64,000 nt of DNA. Source: Hymenobacter puniceus (GTDB lineage: Bacteria > Bacteroidota > Bacteroidia > Cytophagales > Hymenobacteraceae). The stretch is from NCBI RefSeq assembly GCF_014333525.1, contig NZ_JACSCX010000006.1, forward strand, positions 124,001-188,000, given 5' to 3'. The position numbers were made by a program, and so were the translations under genes. Shown one piece after another: positions 17,513 through 25,655 of the stretch. Every line of letters begins with the position of its first letter. Position 1 is the stretch's first letter. The notes under the pieces were generated by a model. It made no database searches. It was not told where the DNA came from and saw only the letters and a program-made list of their open reading frames with translations.

Positions 17513-18835
17513 CTAGTGCATTACCAGCACCCGTTCGGCGCTTTCGAGGCTGGTGCCTTTGGTTTCGGGCATGAAGCGCCACACGAACACCAGCTGCAGC
17601 ACCATCATGGCGCAGAAGAAGGCGAAGGTGTTGCCGCCGCCCAGCTTCTCGGCGAAGTAGGGGAAGGTGAAGGCAATGACCGTGGCCATCACCCAGTGCG
17701 TGGACGAGCCCAGCGCCTGGCCTTTGGCCCGCACGGCGTTGGGGAAGATTTCGGAGATGAACACCCAGATGACGGCGCCCTGCGAGAAAGCAAAAAAGGC
17801 GATGTACACAAACAGCAGCACCGGCACCAGCACGCCCCCAAACTGCTCGGTGTAGAAGGCCCGCGCCACCAGCCCCAGCGTGGCAATCAGCCCCACCGAA
17901 CCTACCAGCATAAGTGTGCGCCGCCCGAACCGGTCAATCAGATTCACGCCCAGCAGTGTGAAAATGAAGTTCACGAGCCCGATGCCGGCCGACGACAGCA
18001 GCGCCGCGCCCTGGCCCAAACCCGTCATCTCGAAGATGCGCGGGGCGTAGTAGATAATGGCGTTAATGCCGGATACCTGGTTGAAGAACGCAAACGCCAC
18101 AGCCAGCAGCACCGGCGTGCGGTATTGGCTGGCCCACAACGACTCGCTGTGGTGGACCGTGTCGGCTTGGCTGGTAAGAATGGCGGCTGCGTCGGCATCC
18201 ACGGTGGCGGGGCTGATGCGGGCCAGCACCTGCCGGCCTTCATCGAGGCGGCCGTGCAGCAGCAGCCAGCGGGGGCTTTCGGGCACGCGGAACAGCAGCA
18301 GCAGAAAAATCAGGGCCGGCACGGCCTGCACGCCCAGCATCAGGCGCCACGAATGCTCTCCGAGGCCTGCCAGCAGGTAGTTGGAGAGGTAGGCCACCAG
18401 AATACCCGTGACGATGTTGAACTGGAACAGCCCCACTAGCTTGCCCCGCGAGGCGGCCGGCGAAATCTCGGAAATGTAGAGCGGGGCCGTTACGGACGAA
18501 GCGCCCACGCCCAGCCCGCCCAGGAAGCGGCACACCATAAACAAGCCCCAGCCCGGCGCCAACGCCGTGCCCACCGCCGACACCAGATACAGTGCCGCAA
18601 TGCCGCGCAATGTCTGGCGGCGGCCCAGCTTGTCGGAAGGGATGCCGCCGAAGATGGCCCCCAGCACCGTCCCGATCAGGGCAATGGAGATGGTGAAGCC
18701 GTGCTCGAAGGCACTCAGGTTCCAGAGTTGCTGAATGGCTTTCTCAGCCCCCGAAATTACGGCCGTATCGAAGCCGAACAGGAAGCCGCCGAGCGCCGTG
18801 ACGATAGACCAGAAGAGTACGTTACGTGGGAGCAT
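17513..18835 (-). CDS. MFS sugar porter
   Basis: Inner-membrane 12-helix sugar:H+ symporter of the MFS sugar porter family, 440 aa. Signatures are GFLFGFDTAVISG in helix 1, DKLGRRQ between helices 2 and 3, PESPRWLL after helix 6, QVSGINAIIYYAPRIF in helix 7 and PETKGTSLE at the end. It would import the monosaccharide, most likely fructose or glucose, released in the periplasm. It sits between the regulator gene (191 bp upstream) and the PfkB kinase gene, as in the Bacteroides fructan locus where a monosaccharide importer and fructokinase are adjacent. Confidence 0.92.
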   Translation of the reverse strand: MLPRNVLFWSIVTALGGFLFGFDTAVISGAEKAIQQLWNLSAFEHGFTISIALIGTVLGAIFGGIPSDKLGRRQTLRGIAALYLVSAVGTALAPGWGLFMVCRFLGGLGVGASSVTAPLYISEISPAASRGKLVGLFQFNIVTGILVAYLSNYLLAGLGEHSWRLMLGVQAVPALIFLLLLFRVPESPRWLLLHGRLDEGRQVLARISPATVDADAAAILTSQADTVHHSESLWASQYRTPVLLAVAFAFFNQVSGINAIIYYAPRIFEMTGLGQGAALLSSAGIGLVNFIFTLLGVNLIDRFGRRTLMLVGSVGLIATLGLVARAFYTEQFGGVLVPVLLFVYIAFFAFSQGAVIWVFISEIFPNAVRAKGQALGSSTHWVMATVIAFTFPYFAEKLGGGNTFAFFCAMMVLQLVFVWRFMPETKGTSLESAERVLVMH

Positions 18836-19026
18836 GGCCGAAGAAGTTTCAGCAAACCTCCACTTATTCCGGGCCCTACACCTGCCCGATCATGCCAAAT
18901 GCTTTAAGAATTGGTGCAACCTCAATACTACCTTCATCCTACTGAACATCAATAAAGTACACCTAGCTCAACTGTTGTAAAAATAGGCCACGCCTTCACT
19001 TTTGATGCACGACTTTCAAAATCGGT

Positions 19027-21852
19027 TCAGGCGCGCATGGGCGTGTGCATGGCCTTGAACTCGGTGGGCGACACCTCGTACTTGCCCTTGAAGGCAGTGG
19101 AAAAGTAAGAGGGTGAAGAGAAGCCGGTCTGGTACGCCACTTCCGCCACCGTGCTGCCTTCCTGCAGCAGCAGCTGCCGGGCCTTGGTGAGGCGCAGCCC
19201 CTGGATGTACTCGTTTACACCAATACCCAGCAGCGCCTTCACTTTGCGGTAGAGCTGCGTGCGCGACACCCCGAGGCTGTGGGCAATGCCGTCCACGCTT
19301 AGGTCGGGCTGGTCGAGGCGGCCTTCGATGATGGCCGTGAGGTCGGCCAGAAACTTCTGATCGACGCGTTGCGGCGCCACGATGGGCGTGGCGCCCGAAA
19401 GCTGCCGCCGGAAATGCTCGCGCTGCTGGTCGCGGTTGCGCAGCAGCGTGCGCAGGCTTTCCAGCAGAAACGTGGGATTAAACGGCTTGGTCAGGTAGAG
19501 GTCGGCGCCGGCCTGCACGCCTTCCACCTGCTGCTCGGGCGCGCTGCGGGCCGTGAGCAGCACCAGCGGAATATGGCTGGTGCGCCAGTCGCCTTTTAGG
19601 GCAGTAGCCACCTCCAAGCCACTGAGTTCAGGCAGGTTTACGTCGCAGACTATTACGTCGGGGATGGTTTCGGAGGCCAAACGCAGGCCAGTGGCACCAT
19701 CGGCGGCCGTGCTCACCCGGAAGTGGGGCTGCAGCTTCTGCTCCAGAAAGCCGCGCAGCTCGTCGTGGTCCTCGATGATGAGGGCTGTAGGCTCGGGCGT
19801 GGCGGACGCTGCAGCACTGGCCGGCGGCGTGGCCGTTGAAAGAGCCACTTCTTCGTCGGCCTCGAAGGAAAGCGGCGTGGGCGTGTGAGCGGCCGACGCC
19901 TCGAGAAAAGAGGCAGGCTTGGTGAGCGGCAAGGTTACGTCGAAGGTAGTGCCATGGCCAGGGCGGCTGCGGAATGAGAGTGTACCCTGATGTAGGCGTG
20001 TAAGACCCTCAGCCAAGGCCAGCCCCAGCCCTGAACTGTTGGCCGACTGCTGCTGCCCTTGGTAGAACCATTCCAGAATGTGCGGCTGGTCGGCTTCGGC
20101 AATACCCTGGCCGTTGTCTTCCACGCTGATGCGCACCGTATCGGTGGCCACATCCTGCTGCATGCTCACCACAATCCGGCCGCCATCGGGGGTGTATTTG
20201 AAGGCGTTGGATAGCAGGTTGAAGAACACTTTGTCGAGAATGTCGCCGTCGAACCATATGAAAATAACGGGCTCTGCGGGCTGAAACCGGAAGGTGATGT
20301 TGCGCTTTTGGGCGGTTTTTTCGAACACATCCATGATTTCGCGCACAAATTCCACCAGATTGCCTTCCACGGCGCGCACGGCCATCTTACCCACGTCTAT
20401 TTTGCGGAATGCCAGCAGCTGATTGACCAGCTGCATAAGACGTTGAGTGTTGCGGCGTACCAACGCCAGGTCGTGGCGCTGGGCCGGCGAGAGGTCGGTG
20501 GGGCTGGCCAGCATGTCCTCCACTGGCCCCAGAATGAGGGTAAGCGGCGTGCGCAGCTCGTGCGAGAAGTTGGTGAAGAAGCGCAGCTTGGCTTCCGAGG
20601 AGCGGCGGGCCTCTTCGGCCAGTTCGGCAATCTGGTTGCGCTGGGCGCTGATTTCAGCGTTCTGCCCTTCCACCATGCGCCGGATGCGGCGGTTGAGCCT
20701 CGACGAGCGCCAGGCCAACGCCCCCAACACTACAGCTGCCAACAGAATAGCCAGCAGCAGATACACTGTTAGCTCCTGGTTGGCGTAGCGCCGCTGCTGC
20801 TCGCGCAGGTGGCGCTGCTGGCCCTCCAGGTCCTGCTGCTGATCTACGAGCTGCTCGGTTTGGGTGCGCATGGTTGTCACATTCGACGAGTCAATCACCA
20901 TGGTACCCAGAATGTTGTCTTTCACAAACGGCTCGTGCCGCAGAATGCGCATGGCCGTGCGGATAGCTTCTTCGCCCCCGGTTTGGTAGAGCAGCGTAGC
21001 CTGAATGATACCCGCTTCTACCAGCTGCAAGCCATTGCCGGGACCCGCCAGGCCATCAACGCCGATGATGCGGATACGACGCTCAATGCCCAGACGGCGT
21101 GCTACCTGGTGGGCGGCCTGCGCCATGGGGTCGTTGTGGGCAAAAATGAGGGTGGTTTCGGGGTGGGCGCGCAGCACGGCAGGCAGGCGGGCCAGCACTG
21201 AGGCCGGCTGCCAGTCGCACTCCACCCGGGCCGCCAGTTGCAGCCCGGGGTGCATGGCCAGCGCCTGTTGGAACCCTTTGGTGCGGTCGGTGGCCGGCGA
21301 AGAGCCGGGCGTACCCGTAATTTCGAGCACCCGCCCGCGGCCCTGCAGCAGCTGGGCGGCGTAGTGGCCGGCCGTGCGGCCCACTTCCAGGTTGTTGCCG
21401 CCCACGTAGGCCGTGTAAAGGCGCGAGGTGGTCCGGCGGTCCAGAATCACAACCGGTATGCCTTGGTTGTAGGCAGCCTCGGCCAGCTCCGTAAGTGGGC
21501 CCGACTGGTTGGGAGAAATCAGCAGTAAGTCAACCCGCTGCCGAATTAATTCCTGCACCTGCCGACGCTGCAGGTCGCTGTCGTTGTGCGCGTCCAGCAT
21601 CTGAAACTGCACATTGGGGTGGAAGCTGAGTTCTTTCTGCATGCCCGCCAGCATGGCCTTGCGCCAGGCGTCGTTGGTGGTGCACTGCGAAAACCCAATT
21701 CGATATACCGGCTCCCGCGCCACCTTCTGGCAGCCACCCAGCCCACCCAGCAACAGCAGGCTTACCATCCAGACCACTGAAACGAAGCGTGGCAGCAGAC
21801 TGGAATCTGCACTGGTTCTGGTAAGGCTGGCAACCACTTTCACCTCGGCCAT
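19027..21852 (-). CDS. Hybrid two-component system with sugar-binding sensor (BT1754-type)
   Basis: A 941-aa one-piece sensor and transcription factor. Order: signal/lipobox-like segment (GGLGGC, Cys41); periplasmic sugar-binding protein domain of the LacI/RbsB type (about 48-325; RIGFSQCTTNDAWR, DRRTTSRLYTAYVGGNN, GVDGLAGPGNGLQ); short coiled coil; transmembrane helix 362-381; histidine kinase with His431 in FFTNFSHELRTPLT and ATPase G1/G2 boxes; receiver domain with Asp737 in VCDVNLPELSG; C-terminal AraC helix-turn-helix (about 850-935). This architecture matches Bacteroides BT1754, which binds fructose directly. It lies upstream of and codirectional with the locus and probably activates susC. 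The cysteine at 41 may be a lipidation site or just the end of a first membrane helix. Confidence 0.93.
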   Translation of the reverse strand: MAEVKVVASLTRTSADSSLLPRFVSVVWMVSLLLLGGLGGCQKVAREPVYRIGFSQCTTNDAWRKAMLAGMQKELSFHPNVQFQMLDAHNDSDLQRRQVQELIRQRVDLLLISPNQSGPLTELAEAAYNQGIPVVILDRRTTSRLYTAYVGGNNLEVGRTAGHYAAQLLQGRGRVLEITGTPGSSPATDRTKGFQQALAMHPGLQLAARVECDWQPASVLARLPAVLRAHPETTLIFAHNDPMAQAAHQVARRLGIERRIRIIGVDGLAGPGNGLQLVEAGIIQATLLYQTGGEEAIRTAMRILRHEPFVKDNILGTMVIDSSNVTTMRTQTEQLVDQQQDLEGQQRHLREQQRRYANQELTVYLLLAILLAAVVLGALAWRSSRLNRRIRRMVEGQNAEISAQRNQIAELAEEARRSSEAKLRFFTNFSHELRTPLTLILGPVEDMLASPTDLSPAQRHDLALVRRNTQRLMQLVNQLLAFRKIDVGKMAVRAVEGNLVEFVREIMDVFEKTAQKRNITFRFQPAEPVIFIWFDGDILDKVFFNLLSNAFKYTPDGGRIVVSMQQDVATDTVRISVEDNGQGIAEADQPHILEWFYQGQQQSANSSGLGLALAEGLTRLHQGTLSFRSRPGHGTTFDVTLPLTKPASFLEASAAHTPTPLSFEADEEVALSTATPPASAAASATPEPTALIIEDHDELRGFLEQKLQPHFRVSTAADGATGLRLASETIPDVIVCDVNLPELSGLEVATALKGDWRTSHIPLVLLTARSAPEQQVEGVQAGADLYLTKPFNPTFLLESLRTLLRNRDQQREHFRRQLSGATPIVAPQRVDQKFLADLTAIIEGRLDQPDLSVDGIAHSLGVSRTQLYRKVKALLGIGVNEYIQGLRLTKARQLLLQEGSTVAEVAYQTGFSSPSYFSTAFKGKYEVSPTEFKAMHTPMRA

Positions 21853-22210
21853 AAATCAAAAAAAGGGACTAGTTATGATGTGTCCTTCTCTACTGGCTTA
21901 GCGAGCAGCAAAACCTGGAACAAAACGGCTAATTCGTTAATGTAAAGCGTTTTTTCCGGAAGTTAGCCATTGCCGTACCGGTTTACCACCGGTACATAGT
22001 TCCCAACAGGTCTGGTGCACTTAGTGGTTGTGGTGTCAGTGTGCTGCATTGTTCTGATTGTGATGAGGAGGTAGGTAATAGAAAGAGTTGAAAATAAATT
22101 TCCCTTATGTCGTAAACATGCTTCATTAAATGACGTATGTTTACGACATAGTTGACGCACCTGGGCTCTAACAGCCTGTTATTTTCTACCCTGAAGAATT
22201 TCTTCTTTTT
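21853..22210. other. 358-bp regulatory gap between the utilization locus and the ars cluster
   Basis: Holds no coding frame that can be supported. It contains the upstream region of the hybrid sensor gene (A+T-rich, reading left), a 19-bp palindrome TACCGGT-N5-ACCGGTA at 21976-21994, and the ars operator palindrome at 22106-22150. No exact TAnnTTTG box was found on either strand. Confidence 0.6.
22106..22150. promoter_or_regulatory. Palindromic operator of the ars cluster
   Basis: Left arm 22106-22125 and right arm 22131-22150 form an inverted repeat; the outer 14 bases of each arm (TATGTCGTAAACAT) match perfectly and a few inner positions also agree. It ends 60 bp before arsR. Long A+T-rich dyads just upstream of arsR are the usual binding sites of ArsR dimers, so this is read as an autoregulatory operator. 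Confidence 0.65.
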
Positions 22211-22549
22211 GTGACGTACGCTAAAACCGCCGCCTTTACCGAAGAGCAACAGCAGCTGGCCCGCGTGGCCAAGGCCCTTTCTCATCCGGCCCGCGTAGCT
22301 ATTGTGCAGTTGCTGGCCAGCAAGCAAACCTGCATTTCCGGCGACATTGCCGCCGAGCTACCCTTGTCGCGCACTACCGTGTCGCAGCACCTGCATGAGT
22401 TGAAGGCCCTGGATTTGATTCGCGGGGAGGTAGACGGGCTTACTGTCTGCTATTGCCTCAATACCGAGCTGTTGCAGCGGGTGCATCAGCAGTTCACCGC
22501 CTTTTTCATCGAGGCCACTACTAGCTCCGTCGACGCCTGCGGCTGTTAG
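22211..22549 (+). CDS. arsR: ArsR/SmtB-family metalloregulator
   Basis: Winged-helix repressor released from DNA by As(III) or a related metalloid. The 112-aa protein starts with GTG at 22211; no upstream ATG is in frame. The helix-turn-helix is ALSHPARVAIVQLLASKQTC..DIAAELPLSRTTVSQHLHELK, very typical of ArsR. Candidate metal ligands are Cys41 at the start of the DNA-binding unit, Cys80/Cys82 (VCYC) and the C-terminal CGC pair (110, 112); which are used cannot be said. It is the first gene of the DUF6428-arsC-arsO cluster and is preceded by a strong palindrome. Confidence 0.9.
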   Translation: MTYAKTAAFTEEQQQLARVAKALSHPARVAIVQLLASKQTCISGDIAAELPLSRTTVSQHLHELKALDLIRGEVDGLTVCYCLNTELLQRVHQQFTAFFIEATTSSVDACGC

Positions 22550-22589
22550 TGGCACCATCCGCTTTTCTCACGTACCCCCTTTTGTAGTC

Positions 22590-23048
22590 ATGAAAATATC
22601 TGAAATAAAGCACGCTCTGGCAGGCCTGGAGGCTATCAACTTCCGCCTGCCCGATGGCACTTATCTGCCGCCCCACTTCCACGTAACCGAAATAGGGTTG
22701 GTTGGCAAGCACTTTATTGATTGTGGCGGTGTGGAGCGCCAGGAAACGGTAGCCAACTTCCAGCTCTGGGAAGCCGGCGACTATGACCACCGACTTGCTC
22801 CGCAGAAATTCCTGCACATTCTCAACCTGTCTGAGAAGATTCTGGGCTCTGCTGACCACGACATTGAAGTGGAATACCAGCAGGCCACCATCGGTAAGTT
22901 TGGGCTGGCGTTTGACGGCATTGACTTCCTGCTGACTCCGAAATACACCGCCTGCCTGGCGCAGGACGCCTGCGGTATTCCAGCCACTTTCGTCCCACTG
23001 GGGCAGTTGCAGCCAGCTTCCTGCTCTCCTGGCGGCGGGTGCTGCTAG
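22590..23048 (+). CDS. DUF6428 family protein of the ars cluster
   Basis: A 152-aa cytoplasmic protein of unknown function. It resembles the DUF6428 proteins found next to arsR in Bacteroidota (LPDGTYLPPHFHVTEIGLV, DCGGVERQETVANFQLW). HFHVTEIG looks like a small beta-rich fold and FHILNLSEKIL is a helix. The C-terminus is Cys-rich: Cys122, Cys128, Cys145 and a final Gly-Gly-Gly-Cys-Cys, which could bind arsenite or a metal. It is 40 bp after arsR and 63 bp before arsC, so probably co-transcribed. A role as arsenic chaperone is speculation. Confidence 0.75.
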   Translation: MKISEIKHALAGLEAINFRLPDGTYLPPHFHVTEIGLVGKHFIDCGGVERQETVANFQLWEAGDYDHRLAPQKFLHILNLSEKILGSADHDIEVEYQQATIGKFGLAFDGIDFLLTPKYTACLAQDACGIPATFVPLGQLQPASCSPGGGCC

Positions 23049-23111
23049 TTCAGCCAGGCTTCGCTGTTGGCCTGTAGTGTTTGGTTTCGCCCTCCTGTTT
23101 TTCTGTATCCC

Positions 23112-23534
23112 ATGAATCCGAAAAATATTCTGGTGCTGTGTACCGGAAATTCCTGCCGTAGCCAACTGCTGCACGGCTACTTATCCAGCCTATTGGGTGC
23201 GCGTGCCGTGGTGTATAGTGCGGGCGTAGAGGTGCATGGCCTAAACCCGCGCGCTGTACGCACAATGGCCGAAGACGGCCTCGACATCAGCCAGCATACC
23301 AGCAACCACGTAGACGAATACGCCGCCGTGCCCTTCGACTACATCCTTACTGTCTGCGACCATGCCCACGAGGTTTGCCCGGTATTTCCTGCTACCGCCC
23401 GGAAGCGGCACCACAACTTCCCCGACCCCGCCAAGGCTATTGGCTCCGACGAAGAGGTGATGCAGCAGTTTCGGGTGGTGCGCGACCAGGTAAAAGCCTA
23501 TGCTCAGGCTTTTGTGCGGGAAGAGTTTGCATAA
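23112..23534 (+). CDS. arsC: Arsenate reductase, thioredoxin-coupled (LMW-PTP fold)
   Basis: Reduces arsenate to arsenite using thioredoxin. The 140-aa protein has the phosphatase-type P-loop CTGNSCRS with Cys10 and Cys15, the redox pair Cys82 and Cys89 in VCDHAHEVCP, and FPDP with Asp105; these positions coincide with the catalytic Cys10/Cys82/Cys89 of the Staphylococcus pI258 enzyme. ATG 23112 gives exactly this numbering, which supports it over the earlier in-frame start at 23067. Arsenite produced needs export or binding, but no arsB or acr3 gene is within the window. Confidence 0.93.
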   Translation: MNPKNILVLCTGNSCRSQLLHGYLSSLLGARAVVYSAGVEVHGLNPRAVRTMAEDGLDISQHTSNHVDEYAAVPFDYILTVCDHAHEVCPVFPATARKRHHNFPDPAKAIGSDEEVMQQFRVVRDQVKAYAQAFVREEFA

Positions 23535-23558
23535 AGCGTTGGTGTGCCAGGTGTACTG

Positions 23559-24620
23559 ATGACGACTACTGAAGTGGCCGTACTGGTGATTGGGGCCGGC
23601 CAAAGCGGCTTGGCAGTGGGCTATTATCTGCGACGGGCGGGTGTACAGTTTGTCCTGCTGGACGACCAGCCCGCGCCGGGCGGTGCCTGGCGCCACGGCT
23701 GGGACTCGCTACGCCTGTTTTCACCATCCGACGCCAGCTCTTTGCCTGGGTGGCTGATGCCCCGCCCGCCCGACAACAGCTTTCCGACCCGAGACGCAGT
23801 CATAGCCTATCTGACTGACTACGAAGCTCGTTATGAACTGCCGGTGCTGCGGCCAGTACGGGTGCACAACGTAACCCAAACAGCCACCGGCTTTGCGGTG
23901 CTCACCAGCCACGGTGTTTGGGCAGCGCAGGCAGTGGTGTGTGCCTCCGGCACCTGGAGTGCGCCTTACATTCCGCCTTATCCGGGTCGCCAGAATTTTG
24001 CTGGGGTGCAGATGCACTCGGCACACTATAGCCGGGCGGCACCCTTTGCCGGGCAGCGGGTGCTGGTGGTAGGTGGCGCCAACTCCGGCGCCCAGATTCT
24101 GGCCGAAGTATCAGAAGTGGCCCACACTACTTGGGTGACTGAGCACACGCCCCGCTTTCTACCCGACGACGTAGATGGCCGCGTACTGTTCCGGCAGGCC
24201 ACTCAGCGCTACCACGCCGGCCAGACTACCGGTCCACCGCCCACCCTCGGCGACGTGGTGATGGTGGACTCTGTGAAAGCAGCCCGGGCGCGTGGTGCAT
24301 TGCACAGCGTACCCCCCTTCAAGCAGCTCACCGCCGCCGGGGTGGTCTGGCCCGATGGACTGGCAGAAGCCATAGACGCTATTATCTGGTGCACCGGTTT
24401 TAAGCCGGCACTCCGGTTTCTCAGTGGCCTGGAAGTGGTGCAGCCCAATGGCCGCGTAGCTATGGCAGGCGGCACCCGGGCCGCTACGGAGCCAGGTCTA
24501 TGGCTGGTTGGATATGGCTCCTGGACGGGTTTCGCATCGGCAACTCTTATTGGCGTAGGCCGCTCAGCCCGCGCCACCGCCGAGGAAATCAAGGAGTACT
24601 TATCAGAGGCAGTAGCCTAA
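23559..24620 (+). CDS. arsO: ArsO-like flavin-dependent monooxygenase
   Basis: A 353-aa FAD/NADPH oxidoreductase of the flavin monooxygenase type. FAD-binding GAGQSG (12-17), the FAGVQMHSAHY motif (147-157) similar to the FxGxxxHxxxY fingerprint of flavin monooxygenases, NADPH-binding GGANSG (172-177) and WCTGFKP are present. Genes of this kind placed in ars operons are named arsO; their reaction is not settled. It lies 24 bp after arsC, consistent with one operon. ATG 23559 was chosen over a GTG at 23544. Confidence 0.8.
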   Translation: MTTTEVAVLVIGAGQSGLAVGYYLRRAGVQFVLLDDQPAPGGAWRHGWDSLRLFSPSDASSLPGWLMPRPPDNSFPTRDAVIAYLTDYEARYELPVLRPVRVHNVTQTATGFAVLTSHGVWAAQAVVCASGTWSAPYIPPYPGRQNFAGVQMHSAHYSRAAPFAGQRVLVVGGANSGAQILAEVSEVAHTTWVTEHTPRFLPDDVDGRVLFRQATQRYHAGQTTGPPPTLGDVVMVDSVKAARARGALHSVPPFKQLTAAGVVWPDGLAEAIDAIIWCTGFKPALRFLSGLEVVQPNGRVAMAGGTRAATEPGLWLVGYGSWTGFASATLIGVGRSARATAEEIKEYLSEAVA

Positions 24621-24711
24621 GCTCGGGGCTTGGAGGGTATACATTACAGTTATCCGGGCTTAGGGGCTATCCTGACTCAGAGACGGTACCTGGTTGGCAC
24701 TTGTCGAATGC

Positions 24712-24749
24712 AAAAAGGCGCCACCTGCATGTTGCAGGTAGCGCCTTTC
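24712..24749. terminator. Terminator after the ars cluster
   Basis: AAAGGCGC-CACCTGCA pairs with TGCAGGT-AGCGCCTTT around a TGT loop, one unpaired base per arm. A-rich on the left and TTTCTG on the right, so it can serve both the plus-strand ars genes and the convergent gene ending at 24800. Confidence 0.7.
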
Positions 24750-24799
24750 TGTATATGGTGCCGGCGTTAAAATAATATTACCGCCGCACAGGAAAAGCC

Positions 24800-25357
24800 T
24801 TAGAAGCTGTCGTTGTCGAAGCCGGTGTTGCGCTCCGAAGAGGTGCTGCCACGGTATACTGATTCGCTGCTGGCTTTCCACTTCGACTCGCCTTTTGGCG
24901 TGTAGCGGGAGCTTTCCACTGAAGACTTGTTGCTCTTGTTGCGCAAAGCCAGCCAGCTCAAGCCGCTTACCAGCAATGCCCCGCCCACTACTTTCTGGGT
25001 TGGAGTCAGCGAATTAACCTGGTCCAGTGCCTTGCCACCAAGATCTTTCAAGGACTGTGGTAGCTCGTTGAGGCTCTTCGACCACTGTTCCTGATCAAGC
25101 CAGGACTTGCGGCCGGCATCCTTATCGGCTCCGGCAATTACGCGGCTGATGCCTTCGGAACGGTTATCGGTGGTGGCTGCTGATGCAGAAGATGGGCTGG
25201 TTGCCGAGGATGGCTGGCTGCTGCGCGTGCTGTCTGACTTGGAGTCATTGGCAGAGGACGTAGCTGCTGATGCAGAAGGAGTGGAAGCAGGTTTATTGGC
25301 GGCGTTGGCAGAAGACGAGTTCTGGCCGGCATTTGGCTGATTTGGCTTGTTATCCAT
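24800..25357 (-). CDS. Ser/Ala/Thr-rich protein with one membrane segment, unknown function
   Basis: Not recognised. The 185 residues begin with about 65 residues of low-complexity Ser, Ala, Thr and Asn, then a conserved-looking helical part (GISRVIAGADKDAGRKSWLD; SLNELPQSLKDLGGKALDQV), one hydrophobic helix (TQKVVGGALLVSGLSWLAL) followed by positively charged residues, and a Ser-rich tail ending in FDNDSF. There is no signal peptide; the helix after residue 125 could anchor it with the N-terminus outside or be a stress-related membrane tether. Similar low-complexity small proteins occur in Hymenobacter-like genomes; no family name can be supported. Confidence 0.65.
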   Translation of the reverse strand: MDNKPNQPNAGQNSSSANAANKPASTPSASAATSSANDSKSDSTRSSQPSSATSPSSASAATTDNRSEGISRVIAGADKDAGRKSWLDQEQWSKSLNELPQSLKDLGGKALDQVNSLTPTQKVVGGALLVSGLSWLALRNKSNKSSVESSRYTPKGESKWKASSESVYRGSTSSERNTGFDNDSF

Positions 25358-25655
25358 GATAGTAGAAGGTTAGAAGGTAGATGAGCTGTTGGAACCTGCC
25401 AGTTGGCAGATTTGGGGTTGTATTCGAAAAAACCAGACGTGAGGTTGCCAATTTTATCTGCAAAACCCGGGCATGCGCTTGGTTAAGTAGCATGGCAGCT
25501 GAGGTTTGAGCCCATGCCGCGCAACCTGACAGCTAGTGTCACCGCCCACAATCGAGGTTTCCTGATGCTGCGGCCAAACTTCTGCGCAGGCTGGCCGTTT
25601 CTGCGGAGGTAGCTGGACAATAGCAGTCCGGCCTACCCCCTTCTCAGTGTCTTAT

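Noticed and set aside
24712..24749. Possible attachment site because of its dyad near the end of the ars cluster
   Set aside because: No integrase or tRNA is adjacent, and the structure with flanking A and T runs is explained by a terminator.
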